The notes beneath the pieces were generated by a model, which was not told the origin of the DNA, searched no databases, and saw nothing but the letters and a program-made list of their open reading frames with translations. Shown here in pieces: positions 43,210 through 52,560 of a DNA stretch of 64,000 nt; position 1 is the first letter of the stretch; each line of letters starts with the position of its first letter. The DNA is taken from NCBI RefSeq assembly GCF_026241095.1, contig NZ_JAPFGB010000010.1, positions 1 through 64,000 of the forward strand, given 5' to 3'. The translations under genes were made by a program, and so were the position numbers. Source of the DNA: Saccharopolyspora sp. NFXS83 (GTDB taxonomy: Bacteria > Actinomycetota > Actinomycetes > Mycobacteriales > Pseudonocardiaceae).

Positions 43210-43475
43210 ACTGTTTGCGCAGGCCCGTCCGGGAGCGGACCGACCTGGGTCACTTCTCCGACCACGCGGTGATCACCGGCCGACGGGCCTTGGCACCGGT
43301 CGGCGGCCGACCGGTCGGTCGCCGTGCCCGCACCGGTGGTCCACAGGCTCGGCCCCGCCCAGGAGCAGGCACCACCCCACCGGACGTCGCGACCTCCGGC
43401 TCACCCGATCCAGGCCCGGCCGCTGCCCACGGTGATCGGGTCGCTGCTCGGCCGACCGACGCCAGGAGGGCGAGG

Positions 43476-44786
43476 TCAGCCGACGGGGAGCCTGCCCACG
43501 CCGCGCCAGGAGATCCCCGCGCGGCGCAGCACGTCCGGGTCCAAGTGGTTGCGGGTGTCCACCACGACCGGCCCGGCCAGCAGCCCCGCCACCCGCGGCC
43601 AGTCCAACGCCCGGAACTGCTGCCACTCGGTGAGCACCACCAGCCCCGCAGAGCCCTTGGCCGCCTCGTACGGGTCGTCCACCAGCGACACCACGCCGCG
43701 CAGCGGCGCCTCATCACCGCGCAACCCCGGGTCGCACGCCACCAGCTCGGCCCCGCGCGCGGCCAGCAGCTCGGCCACCGCCAGCGCGGGCGAATCCCGC
43801 AGGTCGTCCGTACCGGCCTTGAACGTCAGCCCCAGCAGCCCGAGCCGGACCCCGTCCAGCGAGCCGGCGACTCCGACCCCGCACGCGTCGGCGACCTTCG
43901 CCACCATCTGCTCCCGCTGCCGGGTGTTCGAGTCGATCGTCGCGCCCAGCAGCTCGAAGTCGAACCCGACCGACTGCGCCACCTGCAGCAGCGCGGCGGT
44001 GTCCTTCGGCAGGCAGGACCCGCCCCAACCGGGGCCGGGCTGCAGGAAGGACTGCCCGATCCGCCGGTCGTAGCCCATGCCCTCGGTGACGTCGGAGATG
44101 TTCGCGCCCAGCCGCTCGCACAGCTCGGCCACCGCGTTCACGTACGACAGCTTCGTGGCGAGGAAGCAGTTCGCCGCGTACTTGACCATCTCCGCGCTCG
44201 GCGCGTCCGTGAGCACCGTCGGCGCGCCCAGCCGCGCGTACAGCGCCGCGACCCGCTCCGCCGCGTCCTGCGACGCGGAGCCCACCACGATCCGGTCCGG
44301 GTTCAGGAAGTCGTGCACCGCCGAGCCTTCGCGCAGGAACTCGGGGTTCGAGACCACGGCCACGTCGGGCCGCCCGACGAGTTCGGCGACCCGCGCCGAC
44401 GTGCCCACCGGCACCGTCGACTTGCACACCAGCACGCAGCCGGTCGGCAGCACCTCGGCTACCTCGGCCACGACCGACTCGACCGCCGCCAGGTCCGCGC
44501 CACCGCCCGACCCCATCGGCGTCGGCACGCACAGGAAGACCACTTCGGCGTCGGCCACGGCCTGCGCCGAGCCCAGCACGAACTCCAGCCTGCCCGCCGC
44601 GATGCCTTCCGCGACCAGCTCGCCGAGACCGGGTTCGAGGATGCCGACCTCGCCCCGCTCGAGCCGCGCGACCTTCGCCGCGTCCACGTCGCTGCACACC
44701 ACGCGGTGGCCGAGCGACGCCAGGCACGCACCCGTCGTCAGTCCGACGTATCCCGTCCCGACGACCACGATCCGACGAGCGAACAC
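43476..44786 (-). CDS. UDP-glucose/GDP-mannose 6-dehydrogenase
   Basis: 436 residues from the GTG at 44786, preceded by GGAGGTAGG. The Rossmann start RIVVVGTGYVGLTTGACLASLGH, substrate motif EMVKYAANCFLATKLSYVNAVAEL, catalytic Cys in GPGWGGSCLPKD, and the C-terminal domain (LGLLGLTFKAGTDDLRDSPAL) are all present. It oxidises UDP-glucose to UDP-glucuronate, a precursor of surface polysaccharide; GDP-mannose or another UDP-sugar cannot be excluded. Confidence 0.92.
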   Translation of the reverse strand: MFARRIVVVGTGYVGLTTGACLASLGHRVVCSDVDAAKVARLERGEVGILEPGLGELVAEGIAAGRLEFVLGSAQAVADAEVVFLCVPTPMGSGGGADLAAVESVVAEVAEVLPTGCVLVCKSTVPVGTSARVAELVGRPDVAVVSNPEFLREGSAVHDFLNPDRIVVGSASQDAAERVAALYARLGAPTVLTDAPSAEMVKYAANCFLATKLSYVNAVAELCERLGANISDVTEGMGYDRRIGQSFLQPGPGWGGSCLPKDTAALLQVAQSVGFDFELLGATIDSNTRQREQMVAKVADACGVGVAGSLDGVRLGLLGLTFKAGTDDLRDSPALAVAELLAARGAELVACDPGLRGDEAPLRGVVSLVDDPYEAAKGSAGLVVLTEWQQFRALDWPRVAGLLAGPVVVDTRNHLDPDVLRRAGISWRGVGRLPVG

Positions 44787-44971
44787 GGTGCACCTACCTC
44801 CGTCGACAGCGTGCGGACCGACCGGGAAATCCCAGGCCGGGAAGCTGACCTCGCCGAAATCGTGGCACACCGCGGATGCCGGGAGCGGTGCTTTGGGAAC
44901 TGTTCACACGCTGCTGCTCAGGTGGTGGCGCACCGGTGAGCGGCCGTTCAAGCACCGGACGCCGGCCGCGG

Positions 44972-45003
44972 AGCAGTACTGCACAAGCGAGCTCAGTACT
45001 GCT
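44972..45003 (+). promoter_or_regulatory. Nested palindromic operator candidate upstream of the SDR gene
   Basis: AGCAGTACTG (44972-44981) is inverted as CAGTACTGCT (44994-45003), and each arm contains the palindrome CAGTACTG. It lies 38-70 nt before the SDR start, a position suited to a TetR-like repressor. Confidence 0.45.
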
Positions 45004-45041
45004 TAACTACGGGCGAACCGATCCCGCACAGGAGGAGCCTC

Positions 45042-45800
45042 ATGCAGATCACCGGCACCGCGGCCATCGTCACCGGAGCCGCATCCGGGCTCGGCGCGGC
45101 CACCGCCCGCGCCCTCGCCGAACGCGGAGCGCACGTGTTCGGCGTCGACCTGCCGGACGCGGTGACCGGCGCGGCGCCCGCCGACGGGGTGACCTACTGC
45201 GGCGCCGACGTCACCGACGCCGACCAGGTGCAGACCGCCGTGGACCAGGCCAGGGGCGCCAGCGTGCCGCTGCGCATCGTCGTCAACTGCGCCGGGATCG
45301 GGCCGTCCGCGCGGATCAGCGGCAAGCAGGGACCGCACGACCTCGACCTGTTCCGCAAGGTCCTGGAGGTCAACCTGCTCGGCACGTTCAACGTGCTGCG
45401 GCTGGCGGCGCCCGCGATCCGCGAGACCGACCCCGACCGGGAGGGCCAGCGCGGCGTCGTGATCAACACCGCCTCGGTCGCCGCCTACGACGGCCAGATC
45501 GGGCAGGCCGCCTACGCCGCCTCCAAGGGCGGAGTGGCCAGCCTGACGCTGCCCGCCGCCCGCGACCTGTCGTCGGCCGGGATCCGGGTGATGACCATCG
45601 CGCCGGGCATCGTGGACACCCCGATGCTGGCCACCGTCAGCGAGGAGTACCGCGAAGGCCTCGCCGCGGGCGTCCCCTTCCCGAAGCGCCTCGCCGTGCC
45701 CGGCGACTACGCCCGGCTCGCCGTCAACATCGTCGAGCACGACTACCTCAACGGCGAAGTCATCCGCATGGACGGCGCCCTGCGGATGGCCCCGAAGTGA
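45042..45800 (+). CDS. SDR dehydrogenase, 3-hydroxyacyl-CoA (HSD10) type
   Basis: 252 residues of classical SDR fold: AAIVTGAASGLGAATARALAE (TGxxxGxG), VVNCAGIGPSARI, the Ser of INTASVAAYDGQIGQAAYAASK (YxxxK) and IAPGIVDTPML. Its arrangement resembles 3-hydroxyacyl-CoA dehydrogenase type 2 (HSD10), used in fatty-acid or branched-chain breakdown with NAD. A GGAGGAG ribosome site precedes the ATG. No beta-oxidation genes are adjacent, so the substrate is unproven. Confidence 0.85.
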   Translation: MQITGTAAIVTGAASGLGAATARALAERGAHVFGVDLPDAVTGAAPADGVTYCGADVTDADQVQTAVDQARGASVPLRIVVNCAGIGPSARISGKQGPHDLDLFRKVLEVNLLGTFNVLRLAAPAIRETDPDREGQRGVVINTASVAAYDGQIGQAAYAASKGGVASLTLPAARDLSSAGIRVMTIAPGIVDTPMLATVSEEYREGLAAGVPFPKRLAVPGDYARLAVNIVEHDYLNGEVIRMDGALRMAPK

Positions 45801-45857
45801 TCTCCGCCGGTCTTCTTGCTCGGGTGTCCGGGTAGCGGAACCGCAGAGCCCGTCTGC

Positions 45858-46235
45858 GGACCTGTCAGCGGCGGAGCCGCTGAGCAGTGACCGGCTCGAG
45901 CAAGACGACCACCGGCGGGTTCTCGGCGGCTTCCTCGCGAGGACGGCCATTTCGCTGCGCACGGCGTACAGGAGAAAATGGGTCCCGCAGCGGGGAAGCC
46001 GCCGAGGTTCCGCTGAGCGACCACCAACGCGGACCAAGTACGCGGACGGGCTCCCAGCGTTCTTCTCGCCGCGGGACCGATCTCCCCGGTGGCTCCGCCG
46101 CGACGGACGTCGCCGTCCTCGCGAGGAGAACGCTGAGAACCCGCCGGTGGTCGACCTGCGCACGTGGGGCTGAGCGCTCACGCGCCTACGAGCACGGCTT
46201 CGCCGCGAAGGTTCGGCTTCGCCGCTGACCAGGAG
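45858..46235. mobile_element. Possible MITE-like element built of two inverted repeat copies
   Basis: The 438-bp spacer between convergent genes holds repeat copy 4 (core on the minus strand at 45861-45890) and a degenerate copy 5 (46111-46235, plus strand) facing each other. Arms 45906-45948 and 46111-46153 are inverted repeats, identical over CGACCACCGGCGGGTTCTC and CCTCGCGAGGACGGC. A further perfect inverted pair is CTCGGCGGCTTCC (45922-45934) with GGAAGCCGCCGAG (45994-46006). No transposase is encoded, so a non-autonomous element or a large RNA hairpin are both possible. Confidence 0.45.
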
Positions 46236-46238
46236 GAC

Positions 46239-47876
46239 TCAGAGGTCCTCGGTGAACGGGATGGCCTGGGCCTCGGGAGAGCTCATCCAGCGGCGGATGG
46301 TCCAGGTCGCCCGGACGTCGTCCTCGTTGTACTGCAGCAGCCGCCGCCGCTGCGACGGTTCCTGCTCCTGCCCGTCCAGGCCCACCGCGTCGCGGTACCA
46401 GCGCATCGAGTTCTCCCCGCTGGCCTCGGAGTCCCGCCAGGCGAACCCGGCGCTGGGGGCGATCACCTTCAACCCCTTGCCGTGCGGGCACAGGAACTGG
46501 TCGCGGACCGCGGCGAACAGGTCGACCCACTCGTCGGAGCCGATGAACCGGCGCACCTCGGACACCTCGGGGATGCCGGGTTTGCCCGCGAAGCGCTCCG
46601 CCGACGAGAGCATCCAGCGGTTCTCCGCGAGCTCGTTGTAGCAGTAGGCGCGGAAGGTGAGCCCGCGCGCGTGCGCGCGCTCCCGGACCGCGATGAACCA
46701 GCACCAGAACTCGGCGAACGACCGCGCCTCGTCATCGGAAGGCAGCGGATCCCAGGTGACGAAGGCGCGGTAGCCCTGCTCCTCGTCGACGTCCGCGCCG
46801 GACAGCCAGCAGCCCCACATGTAGGCGCCGGAGTCGGCGTAGCTCTCCATGTCCACGTCGATCTCGACGTCGGCGCGCGGCACCCGCAGCTCCCGCACGC
46901 GGCGGACCAGCGGGAGCTCGCGCAGCCACGCCTTCGCCAGCAGCACCGCCTCGTCGGCGCGGGCCGCGCCCAGCGAGGTCGCCCGGCCCTGCTCCGGTGT
47001 CATCGCGGCCAGGTCGTCGACGGTGTGCACCTGCGCGGCGCGCAGCACCGCCGCGTCCTCGCCGCGCACCACGAGGCTCACGTCGCGCGCGTCCCGCAGC
47101 TCCGCCGAGCACGTCGGCCACCACGGGCAGCCCTTGCACTCGGTGACCCGGGACGGGCGGGCGAGCGGTTCGGCGCCGGTGGCGGCGGCGGTCGCGACGG
47201 CCACCCGGTCGGCGAACCGCGTGTCGTACTCGGCGAGCGCGGTGCGCCCGCCCGGCCAGTTCGGCGCCAGCAGGTCGTGCCAGACGACGAGGTCGCCCTC
47301 GACTCCGATGACACCGCCGACGGGCGTTCCCGGCGCGGCCATCCCGCACGCTTCGAGCAGCCGCACCAGGTGCGCCAGCCGCAGCTGGTCCCGCGGCTGG
47401 GCCCGGACCTTGCGCCGCCCGTTGCGCTTCGCCGATTCCGGCAGCGGGCTCTCCAGCGGCGAGGTCCGCGCCCCGCTGCCGGGGTCGGTCGTCTTGTGCC
47501 GCACCACCAGCACCGGCGTGTAGCCGGAGCCGTTGCGCACCAGCAGGTCGATGCCGCCGAACCGGCCTGCTTCGGGGTTCGCGGGCAGCTGCGCCCCGGA
47601 GATGAACCGCACGCCGTCCCGCATCGCCTCCAGCGTCTCCCGCTCGCGCCGGCGCAGGCTCGCTTCGCGCGGGATGCGCGTCCACGACTCCCCGAGCAGT
47701 TCCCCGAGCCGGTCGGCGATCGCGCGGCGATGGTCGGCGGCGTCGGCGACGCGCTGCTCGATGCCCGGATCCATCGGGGATTTCGGCAGGTCACGGGATT
47801 GTGGATCGTTTTCGAGATGCACCCTCCTGCGACAGCGCGTCACTACGCCCGCGTCCAGCAGCACCTCGTTCTCCAC
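46239..47876 (-). CDS. TM0106-type RecB-like nuclease with RNase H-like domain
   Basis: 545 residues. The N-terminal part resembles RecB/Cas4-type nucleases (GRFGGIDLLVRN, VLVVRHKT; Cys ligands in ECKGCPWWPTCSAELRDARD suggest an iron-sulfur or zinc cluster). The C-terminal part resembles a DEDD RNase H-like exonuclease (EIDVDMESYADSG; RRLLQYNEDDVRATWTI). This arrangement matches the TM0106 family of putative nucleases. A DNA repair or degradation role is likely but not demonstrated. No CRISPR or helicase genes are near. Confidence 0.82.
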   Translation of the reverse strand: MENEVLLDAGVVTRCRRRVHLENDPQSRDLPKSPMDPGIEQRVADAADHRRAIADRLGELLGESWTRIPREASLRRRERETLEAMRDGVRFISGAQLPANPEAGRFGGIDLLVRNGSGYTPVLVVRHKTTDPGSGARTSPLESPLPESAKRNGRRKVRAQPRDQLRLAHLVRLLEACGMAAPGTPVGGVIGVEGDLVVWHDLLAPNWPGGRTALAEYDTRFADRVAVATAAATGAEPLARPSRVTECKGCPWWPTCSAELRDARDVSLVVRGEDAAVLRAAQVHTVDDLAAMTPEQGRATSLGAARADEAVLLAKAWLRELPLVRRVRELRVPRADVEIDVDMESYADSGAYMWGCWLSGADVDEEQGYRAFVTWDPLPSDDEARSFAEFWCWFIAVRERAHARGLTFRAYCYNELAENRWMLSSAERFAGKPGIPEVSEVRRFIGSDEWVDLFAAVRDQFLCPHGKGLKVIAPSAGFAWRDSEASGENSMRWYRDAVGLDGQEQEPSQRRRLLQYNEDDVRATWTIRRWMSSPEAQAIPFTEDL

Positions 47877-48120
47877 GTCCCGCAGCGTAGGCCGTACCCC
47901 TGACGATCGCGCCCATCACCCCGGTGACGGAGGACGACGGACGGCTACGCACCGTGCACGGCCGGTCGATCACTCCCTCGCTCGGTCAACCGGCACCGGC
48001 CGCGCGAACTCCTTACAGTGATCCCCGAGCGAGGTGAACGCCCTGGCCACGGGATCCGGGACCGGATCGGCACGGCCGCAGGCACAGCGCGGACCCGTGC
48101 CGCAACAGCAGGAGGCGGCG

Positions 48121-48879
48121 ATGACGCGAGGCACCGGCGAACCGGCCACCGCAGCACTGACCACGGAGATCTTGAGGACCGAACCGCTCAACGCCCGGAC
48201 CGACGACTCCGGCGACGACGTGCGTTCGGCCGCGAAGCAGGTCAAGAAGGTGGCGAAGCTGGAGGCCAAGGCCGCCCACGAGCAGACCAAGACCGCCAAG
48301 CAGGAGACCAAGGCGGTCAAGCAGGAGACCAAGGCGACCACCAAGACCGCCAAGCAGGAGGCGAAGTCCGCCGAGAAGGCCGCCAAGCGCGACGAGAAGG
48401 CCCGCAAGAAGGGCGAGCACGGCAGGTTCACGCCCGGCGACGCGCGCAAGGCCGTCGGCGTGGCCAAGATCCTCGGCCCGGCGCTGGCCCCCTACGCGTG
48501 GCAGGCGTTCACCGCCGCCCGGGACGGCTACGACCGGGCCCGCGCGCGGCGGCTCGGGGTGGCCGTGGACGACCTGGGCCGGTTCACCGGCCGCGGCGCC
48601 GCGCTGCACGCCCGCATCGCCGGGGACGCCGAGGCGCTGCGCGAGCTGCGCACCCGCACCGCGGGCCGCAGCGCCGCCGAGACCTCCCTCGTCGAGAAGT
48701 TCGCCGACGAGGCCAACAGCAGGCTCAACCAGCTGGGCAGCGCGGTGCGGGCGGCCGAACGCATGCCGACGCCCCGCCGCCGCGCCGCGCACCGCGCCGT
48801 CATCGGCGAACTCGACCGCATCGAGGACGACCTGCTGCAACGCCTCGGGATCCGGAGCACCGAGCAGCACGAGAAGTAG
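48121..48879 (+). CDS. DUF6474-like Lys/Ala-rich protein
   Basis: 252 residues from the ATG at 48121, preceded by AGGAGG. Residues about 35-100 are a Lys/Ala/Glu-rich coiled coil with near-repeats of AKQETKAV. The rest is a helical domain (GDARKAVGVAKILGPALAPY, VAVDDLGRFTGRGAAL, ADEANSRLNQLGSAVRAAERM). The layout fits the actinobacterial DUF6474 family. The basic coiled coil could bind DNA, RNA or membranes; function unknown. Confidence 0.72.
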   Translation: MTRGTGEPATAALTTEILRTEPLNARTDDSGDDVRSAAKQVKKVAKLEAKAAHEQTKTAKQETKAVKQETKATTKTAKQEAKSAEKAAKRDEKARKKGEHGRFTPGDARKAVGVAKILGPALAPYAWQAFTAARDGYDRARARRLGVAVDDLGRFTGRGAALHARIAGDAEALRELRTRTAGRSAAETSLVEKFADEANSRLNQLGSAVRAAERMPTPRRRAAHRAVIGELDRIEDDLLQRLGIRSTEQHEK

Positions 48880-48892
48880 CACCGACGCGCGA

Positions 48893-48929
48893 GAACGGGC
48901 CGGTCACCACGCGGGTGACCGGCCCGTTC
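48893..48929. terminator. Bidirectional hairpin terminator
   Basis: GAACGGGCCGGTCACC (48893-48908) pairs perfectly with GGTGACCGGCCCGTTC (48914-48929), a 16-bp stem with a 5-nt loop between convergent genes. Confidence 0.85.
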
Positions 48930-48937
48930 ACGTCGGC

Positions 48938-49948
48938 TCAGGCGGCGTCGGGCGCCGTCACGAAACCCTGCTCGACCATCCAGCCCCGAGCGACGTCGGC
49001 CGGGTCGCGCCCGTCCACGTCGACACCGGCGTTGAGGTCCAGCAGCTGCTGGTTGTCCAGCCGCGCCGAGATCGGCGCGAACACGGACTCCAGCTGCGGA
49101 TACCGCTCCAGCATGTCCACCCGCGTCGTCATCGCCAGGTTGTAGCGCGGGAAGAACTGCTTGTCGTCCTCCAGCACCTTCAGGTCCAGCGACTGGATCC
49201 GGCCGTCGGTGGTGAACACCTCGCCGAGGTTGCACGCCTTGCCGGTGGCCGTGGCCGAGTAGATGGGACCGGTGCTCAGCGTCTCCACCTTGCTCTGGTC
49301 CACCTGGAACCCGTAGGCCTGCGCGACGCCCGGCAGCCCGTCGTTGCGGCTGGCGAACTCGCTCTCCACGCAGAAGCTCAGCTCCTGCGGGTTCTGCTGG
49401 GCCACCCGCTTGAGGTCGGAGAGCTTCTCCACGCCGAGCCGGGCCGCGTTCTCCTGGTTCAGCGCGAACGCGTAGGTGTTGTCCGCCTTGAGCGACAACG
49501 CGAACCAGGTGACGCCGTTGGCCTCGATGTCGAGCTCGCGCACGGCGTCGTACTGGGCCCGCGCGTCCGGGATCGGGTCGGTCTTGCCGTTGTAGCTGAT
49601 CCAGGACGAGCCGGTGTACTCCCACAGCAGGTCGATCTGCTTGCTGACCAGCGCGTTGCGGGCACTGGCGGAACCCGTGATGTTGCTCAGGTCCCGCACG
49701 TCGGCACCGGCCGCGGCCATCGCGAACTCCGCGATGTAGGCCAGCACGATCTGCTCGGTGAAGTCCTTGGAGCCGACCGTGAACGGCACGCCCTCCAGCT
49801 CCGGCACCGGCGTGATCGAACCGGGCCCGACCCGCAGCGGCACCGACGAGCCCGAGCTGAGCCCGCAGCCCGTGAGCGCGGCACCGGCCGCGGCGGCCGA
49901 GAAGAGCTTCAACGCGCCCCGGCGGGACAGCTGTGTTCCTCGCTTCAT
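48938..49948 (-). CDS. opuCC: Glycine betaine/choline-type substrate-binding lipoprotein
   Basis: 336 residues from the ATG at 49948. SRRGALKLFSAAAAGAALTGCG is a twin-arginine-like signal with lipobox LTGC, so the protein is exported and lipid-anchored. FTVGSKDFTEQIVLAYIAEF, WEYTGSSWISYNGKTDP and YSATATGKACNLGEVFTTDGRI are OpuAC/ProX-like blocks that bind quaternary amines. Last gene of the five-gene operon; its ATG overlaps the permease stop as ATGA. Confidence 0.9.
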   Translation of the reverse strand: MKRGTQLSRRGALKLFSAAAAGAALTGCGLSSGSSVPLRVGPGSITPVPELEGVPFTVGSKDFTEQIVLAYIAEFAMAAAGADVRDLSNITGSASARNALVSKQIDLLWEYTGSSWISYNGKTDPIPDARAQYDAVRELDIEANGVTWFALSLKADNTYAFALNQENAARLGVEKLSDLKRVAQQNPQELSFCVESEFASRNDGLPGVAQAYGFQVDQSKVETLSTGPIYSATATGKACNLGEVFTTDGRIQSLDLKVLEDDKQFFPRYNLAMTTRVDMLERYPQLESVFAPISARLDNQQLLDLNAGVDVDGRDPADVARGWMVEQGFVTAPDAA

Positions 49949-50712
49949 CGCAGCCCCTTCGGTGACAGGTAGCGCTCCGCCAGCCCGCCGCACCAGTCGA
50001 CGAGCAGCGCCAAGGCCATGGCCAGCACCGCGCCGACGGACAGCACGGTCCAGTTGCTCAGCTTGTAGCCGGTGTCGATGAGCTCGCCGAGCCCGCCCGC
50101 GCCGACGAACCAGGCCAGCGTGGCGGTCCCGACCGCCAGCACCAGCGCGGTCCGCAGCCCGGCCAGGATGAACGGCACCGCCAGCGGCAGTTCGATGCGC
50201 GTGAGCACGGAGAACCCGGACATGCCGATGCCGCGTCCCGCGTCGATCAGCGAGCGGTCCACCTGCTGCAGGCCCACCAGCGTGTTGCGCAGCACGGGCA
50301 GCAGCGCGTACACCGCGATCGGCAGCGTCGCGATCCAGAAGCCGGTGGTGCCGTTGGTGAGCAGGAAGAACAGCACCAGCAGACCCACCGACGGCGCCGC
50401 CTGGCCCATGTTGGCCAGGCCGATGATCAGCGGACTGACCCGCCGCGCCCAGGACCGGCTCAGCAGCATGCCCAGCGGCACCGCGACCACCACCACGATC
50501 AACGCCACCGCCACGCTCATCAGCAGGTGCTGCCAGGTGAGCGTGAGCAGGGTCGAGGCGTTGACGTTGCGGCTGACGACGACGTCGTCGCCGCGGGTGA
50601 ACGCGACCGCGAGCACCACCACGACCAGCACCAGCGCGAACAGCGGCTGCGCGAACAGCCGCAGCCGTTCCGCCGTGCGGGAACCCGAATCCGCGGAGTA
50701 GGAACCGCTCAT
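49945..50712 (-). CDS. opuCD: Compatible-solute ABC permease
   Basis: 255 residues, about six helices. The BPD_transp_1 coupling motif is seen in LIDAGRGIGMSGFSVLTRIELPLAVPFI (EAA loop). It forms the import channel with the other permease. Start and stop both overlap neighbours by four bases (ATGA). Confidence 0.9.
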   Translation of the reverse strand: MSGSYSADSGSRTAERLRLFAQPLFALVLVVVVLAVAFTRGDDVVVSRNVNASTLLTLTWQHLLMSVAVALIVVVVAVPLGMLLSRSWARRVSPLIIGLANMGQAAPSVGLLVLFFLLTNGTTGFWIATLPIAVYALLPVLRNTLVGLQQVDRSLIDAGRGIGMSGFSVLTRIELPLAVPFILAGLRTALVLAVGTATLAWFVGAGGLGELIDTGYKLSNWTVLSVGAVLAMALALLVDWCGGLAERYLSPKGLR

Positions 50713-51920
50713 GACGGGTCCCCCGCGGCCGAGGGCTCGTCCGCGTGGTCGTCGGCGTGCTCCTCGCGCAGGTCCTTGATCGTCGTCATCACGGTGTCGA
50801 TGTCGACGACGCCGATGTACTCGCCGCGCGCCCCGGTGACCACGGCGACGCCGTCGTCGTCGGTGAGGATGGCTTCCAGCGCGTCCTGCAGCGTCGAGGC
50901 GGGCGAGACGCTGTCCTCCACCGCACGACCCGCGCGGGCCAGCGAGGAGACCGCGCCGGCCTCCCGAGCGGTCGTCCAGCGCAGGGGCCGCTTGCGGCCG
51001 TCCAGCACCAGGCCGATCGCGCCGCGCCGGGTCCCGAGCCGTTCCTGCAGCACGCTCGGCTGCTCGTCCACACCGGCGGTCGGCACCTGGCCGAGTTCGA
51101 TCTCCCGCACCCGGCGCAGCGTGAGCTGCTTGAGCGCGGCACCGGCGCCGACGAAGCCGGCCACGGTGTCGTCGGCCGGGTTGGCCAGAATCGCCTCGGG
51201 CGTGTCGTACTGCAGGATCTCGGAGCGCTGCCCGAGCACCGCGATGCGGTCGCCGAGCTTGACGGCCTCGTCGAAGTCGTGCGTGACGAACACGATCGTC
51301 TTGCCCAGGTCGGCCTGCAGGCGCATCAGCTCGTCCTGCAGCACGCCGCGGGTGATCGGGTCCACCGCGCCGAACGGCTCATCCATCAGCAGCACCGGCG
51401 GGTCCGCGGCCAGCGCGCGGGCGACGCCGACGCGCTGCTGCTGACCACCGGAGAGCTGCCGCGGGTAGCGGCCCCGGTACTCGGTGGGGTCCAGGCCGAC
51501 GAGGTCGAGCATCTCGTCGACGCGTTCCACGGTCCGCTGCTTGGTCCAGCCGACCAGGCCGGGCACCATGCCCACGTTCTCGCCCACCGTCATGTGGGGG
51601 AACAGCCCGGCCTGCTGGATCGAGTAGCCGATCTCGCGGCGCAACTTGTCCGGGTCGAGGCCCAGGACGTCCTGGCCACCGATGGTGATCCGGCCCGAGG
51701 TGGGCTCGATCAACCGGTTGATCATGCGCATGGTGGTGGTCTTGCCGCTGCCCGAAGGGCCGACCAGCACGACCGTCTCACCGGCGGGAATGGTCATCGT
51801 GACCGATTCGACCGCGGCCAGCTTCTGGCCCGGGTACCGCTTGGAGACCTCCTCCAGGCGGATTTCGACACCGTGTCCGCCTGCGCGGTCGGCGGTGTCG
51901 GGCTTGTTGTTCTCAGCCAC
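50709..51920 (-). CDS. opuCA: Compatible-solute ABC ATPase with C-terminal CBS region
   Basis: 403 residues. ATPase domain: VVLVGPSGSGKTTTMRMINRL (Walker A), RQLSGGQQQRVGVARALAADP (signature), VLLMDEPFGAVDP (Walker B) and VFVTHDFDEA (switch His). Residues about 270-385 are a CBS-type regulatory region (DALEAILTDDDGVAVVTGARG and EYIGVVDIDTVM), which in OpuA/OpuC senses ionic strength or cyclic di-AMP. The GTG start lies inside the end of the upstream permease gene (8-nt overlap). Confidence 0.93.
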   Translation of the reverse strand: MAENNKPDTADRAGGHGVEIRLEEVSKRYPGQKLAAVESVTMTIPAGETVVLVGPSGSGKTTTMRMINRLIEPTSGRITIGGQDVLGLDPDKLRREIGYSIQQAGLFPHMTVGENVGMVPGLVGWTKQRTVERVDEMLDLVGLDPTEYRGRYPRQLSGGQQQRVGVARALAADPPVLLMDEPFGAVDPITRGVLQDELMRLQADLGKTIVFVTHDFDEAVKLGDRIAVLGQRSEILQYDTPEAILANPADDTVAGFVGAGAALKQLTLRRVREIELGQVPTAGVDEQPSVLQERLGTRRGAIGLVLDGRKRPLRWTTAREAGAVSSLARAGRAVEDSVSPASTLQDALEAILTDDDGVAVVTGARGEYIGVVDIDTVMTTIKDLREEHADDHADEPSAAGDPS

Positions 51921-52560
51921 GAATACCTCTCGAAGTCGTCAGGCGCCCGAGCAGCACGAACACCGCGTCCAGCAGCAGCGCCAGCACGATCACGCCGAGC
52001 GTGCCCGCCAGCGCCATGTTCAGCGCGTTCGCGCTGCCCAGCCCGGACAGGCCGCTGAAGATCAGGTTCCCGAGGCCGGGTCCCTTGGCGTAGGCCGCGA
52101 TGGCCGCGATGCCCATCAGCATCTGGGTGCTCACCCGCATGCCTGCGAGGATGCCGGGCCACGCCAGCGCCAGTTCGATCTTGGTCAGCACCCGGAACCG
52201 GTTCATGCCGATGCCGCGGGCGGCATCCAAGATCGGCTGGTCGACTGTAGACAACCCAACGATGGTGTTGCGGATGATCGGCAGCAGCGCGTACAGCACC
52301 AGCGTGACCACCGACGGCGCCACGCCCAGCCCCAGCACGGGGATGAGCAGGCCGAACAGCGCGAACGAAGGAACCGTCAGCACTGCGCTGGACAAGGCGG
52401 TGGCCACCGCCGCCCCGGCGGGGCTGCGGTAGACCGCAACCCCGACCAGGACGCCGACGATGGTCGCCAGCACGATGCACTGCAGCACCATGCTGGCGTG
52501 CTGGTAGGAGTCCACCAGCAATTGCTGCCACCTGGAAGCGACGTAATCCAGGAAACTCAC
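51913..52560 (-). CDS. opuCB: Compatible-solute ABC permease
   Basis: 215 residues, five to six helices. The coupling loop ILDAARGIGMNRFRVLTKIELALAWPGI and ATIVGVLVGVAVYRSP are typical of OpuCB. The GTG start overlaps the BCCT stop as GTGA, tying expression of the ABC importer to that of the secondary carrier. Confidence 0.9.
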   Translation of the reverse strand: MSFLDYVASRWQQLLVDSYQHASMVLQCIVLATIVGVLVGVAVYRSPAGAAVATALSSAVLTVPSFALFGLLIPVLGLGVAPSVVTLVLYALLPIIRNTIVGLSTVDQPILDAARGIGMNRFRVLTKIELALAWPGILAGMRVSTQMLMGIAAIAAYAKGPGLGNLIFSGLSGLGSANALNMALAGTLGVIVLALLLDAVFVLLGRLTTSRGIRG

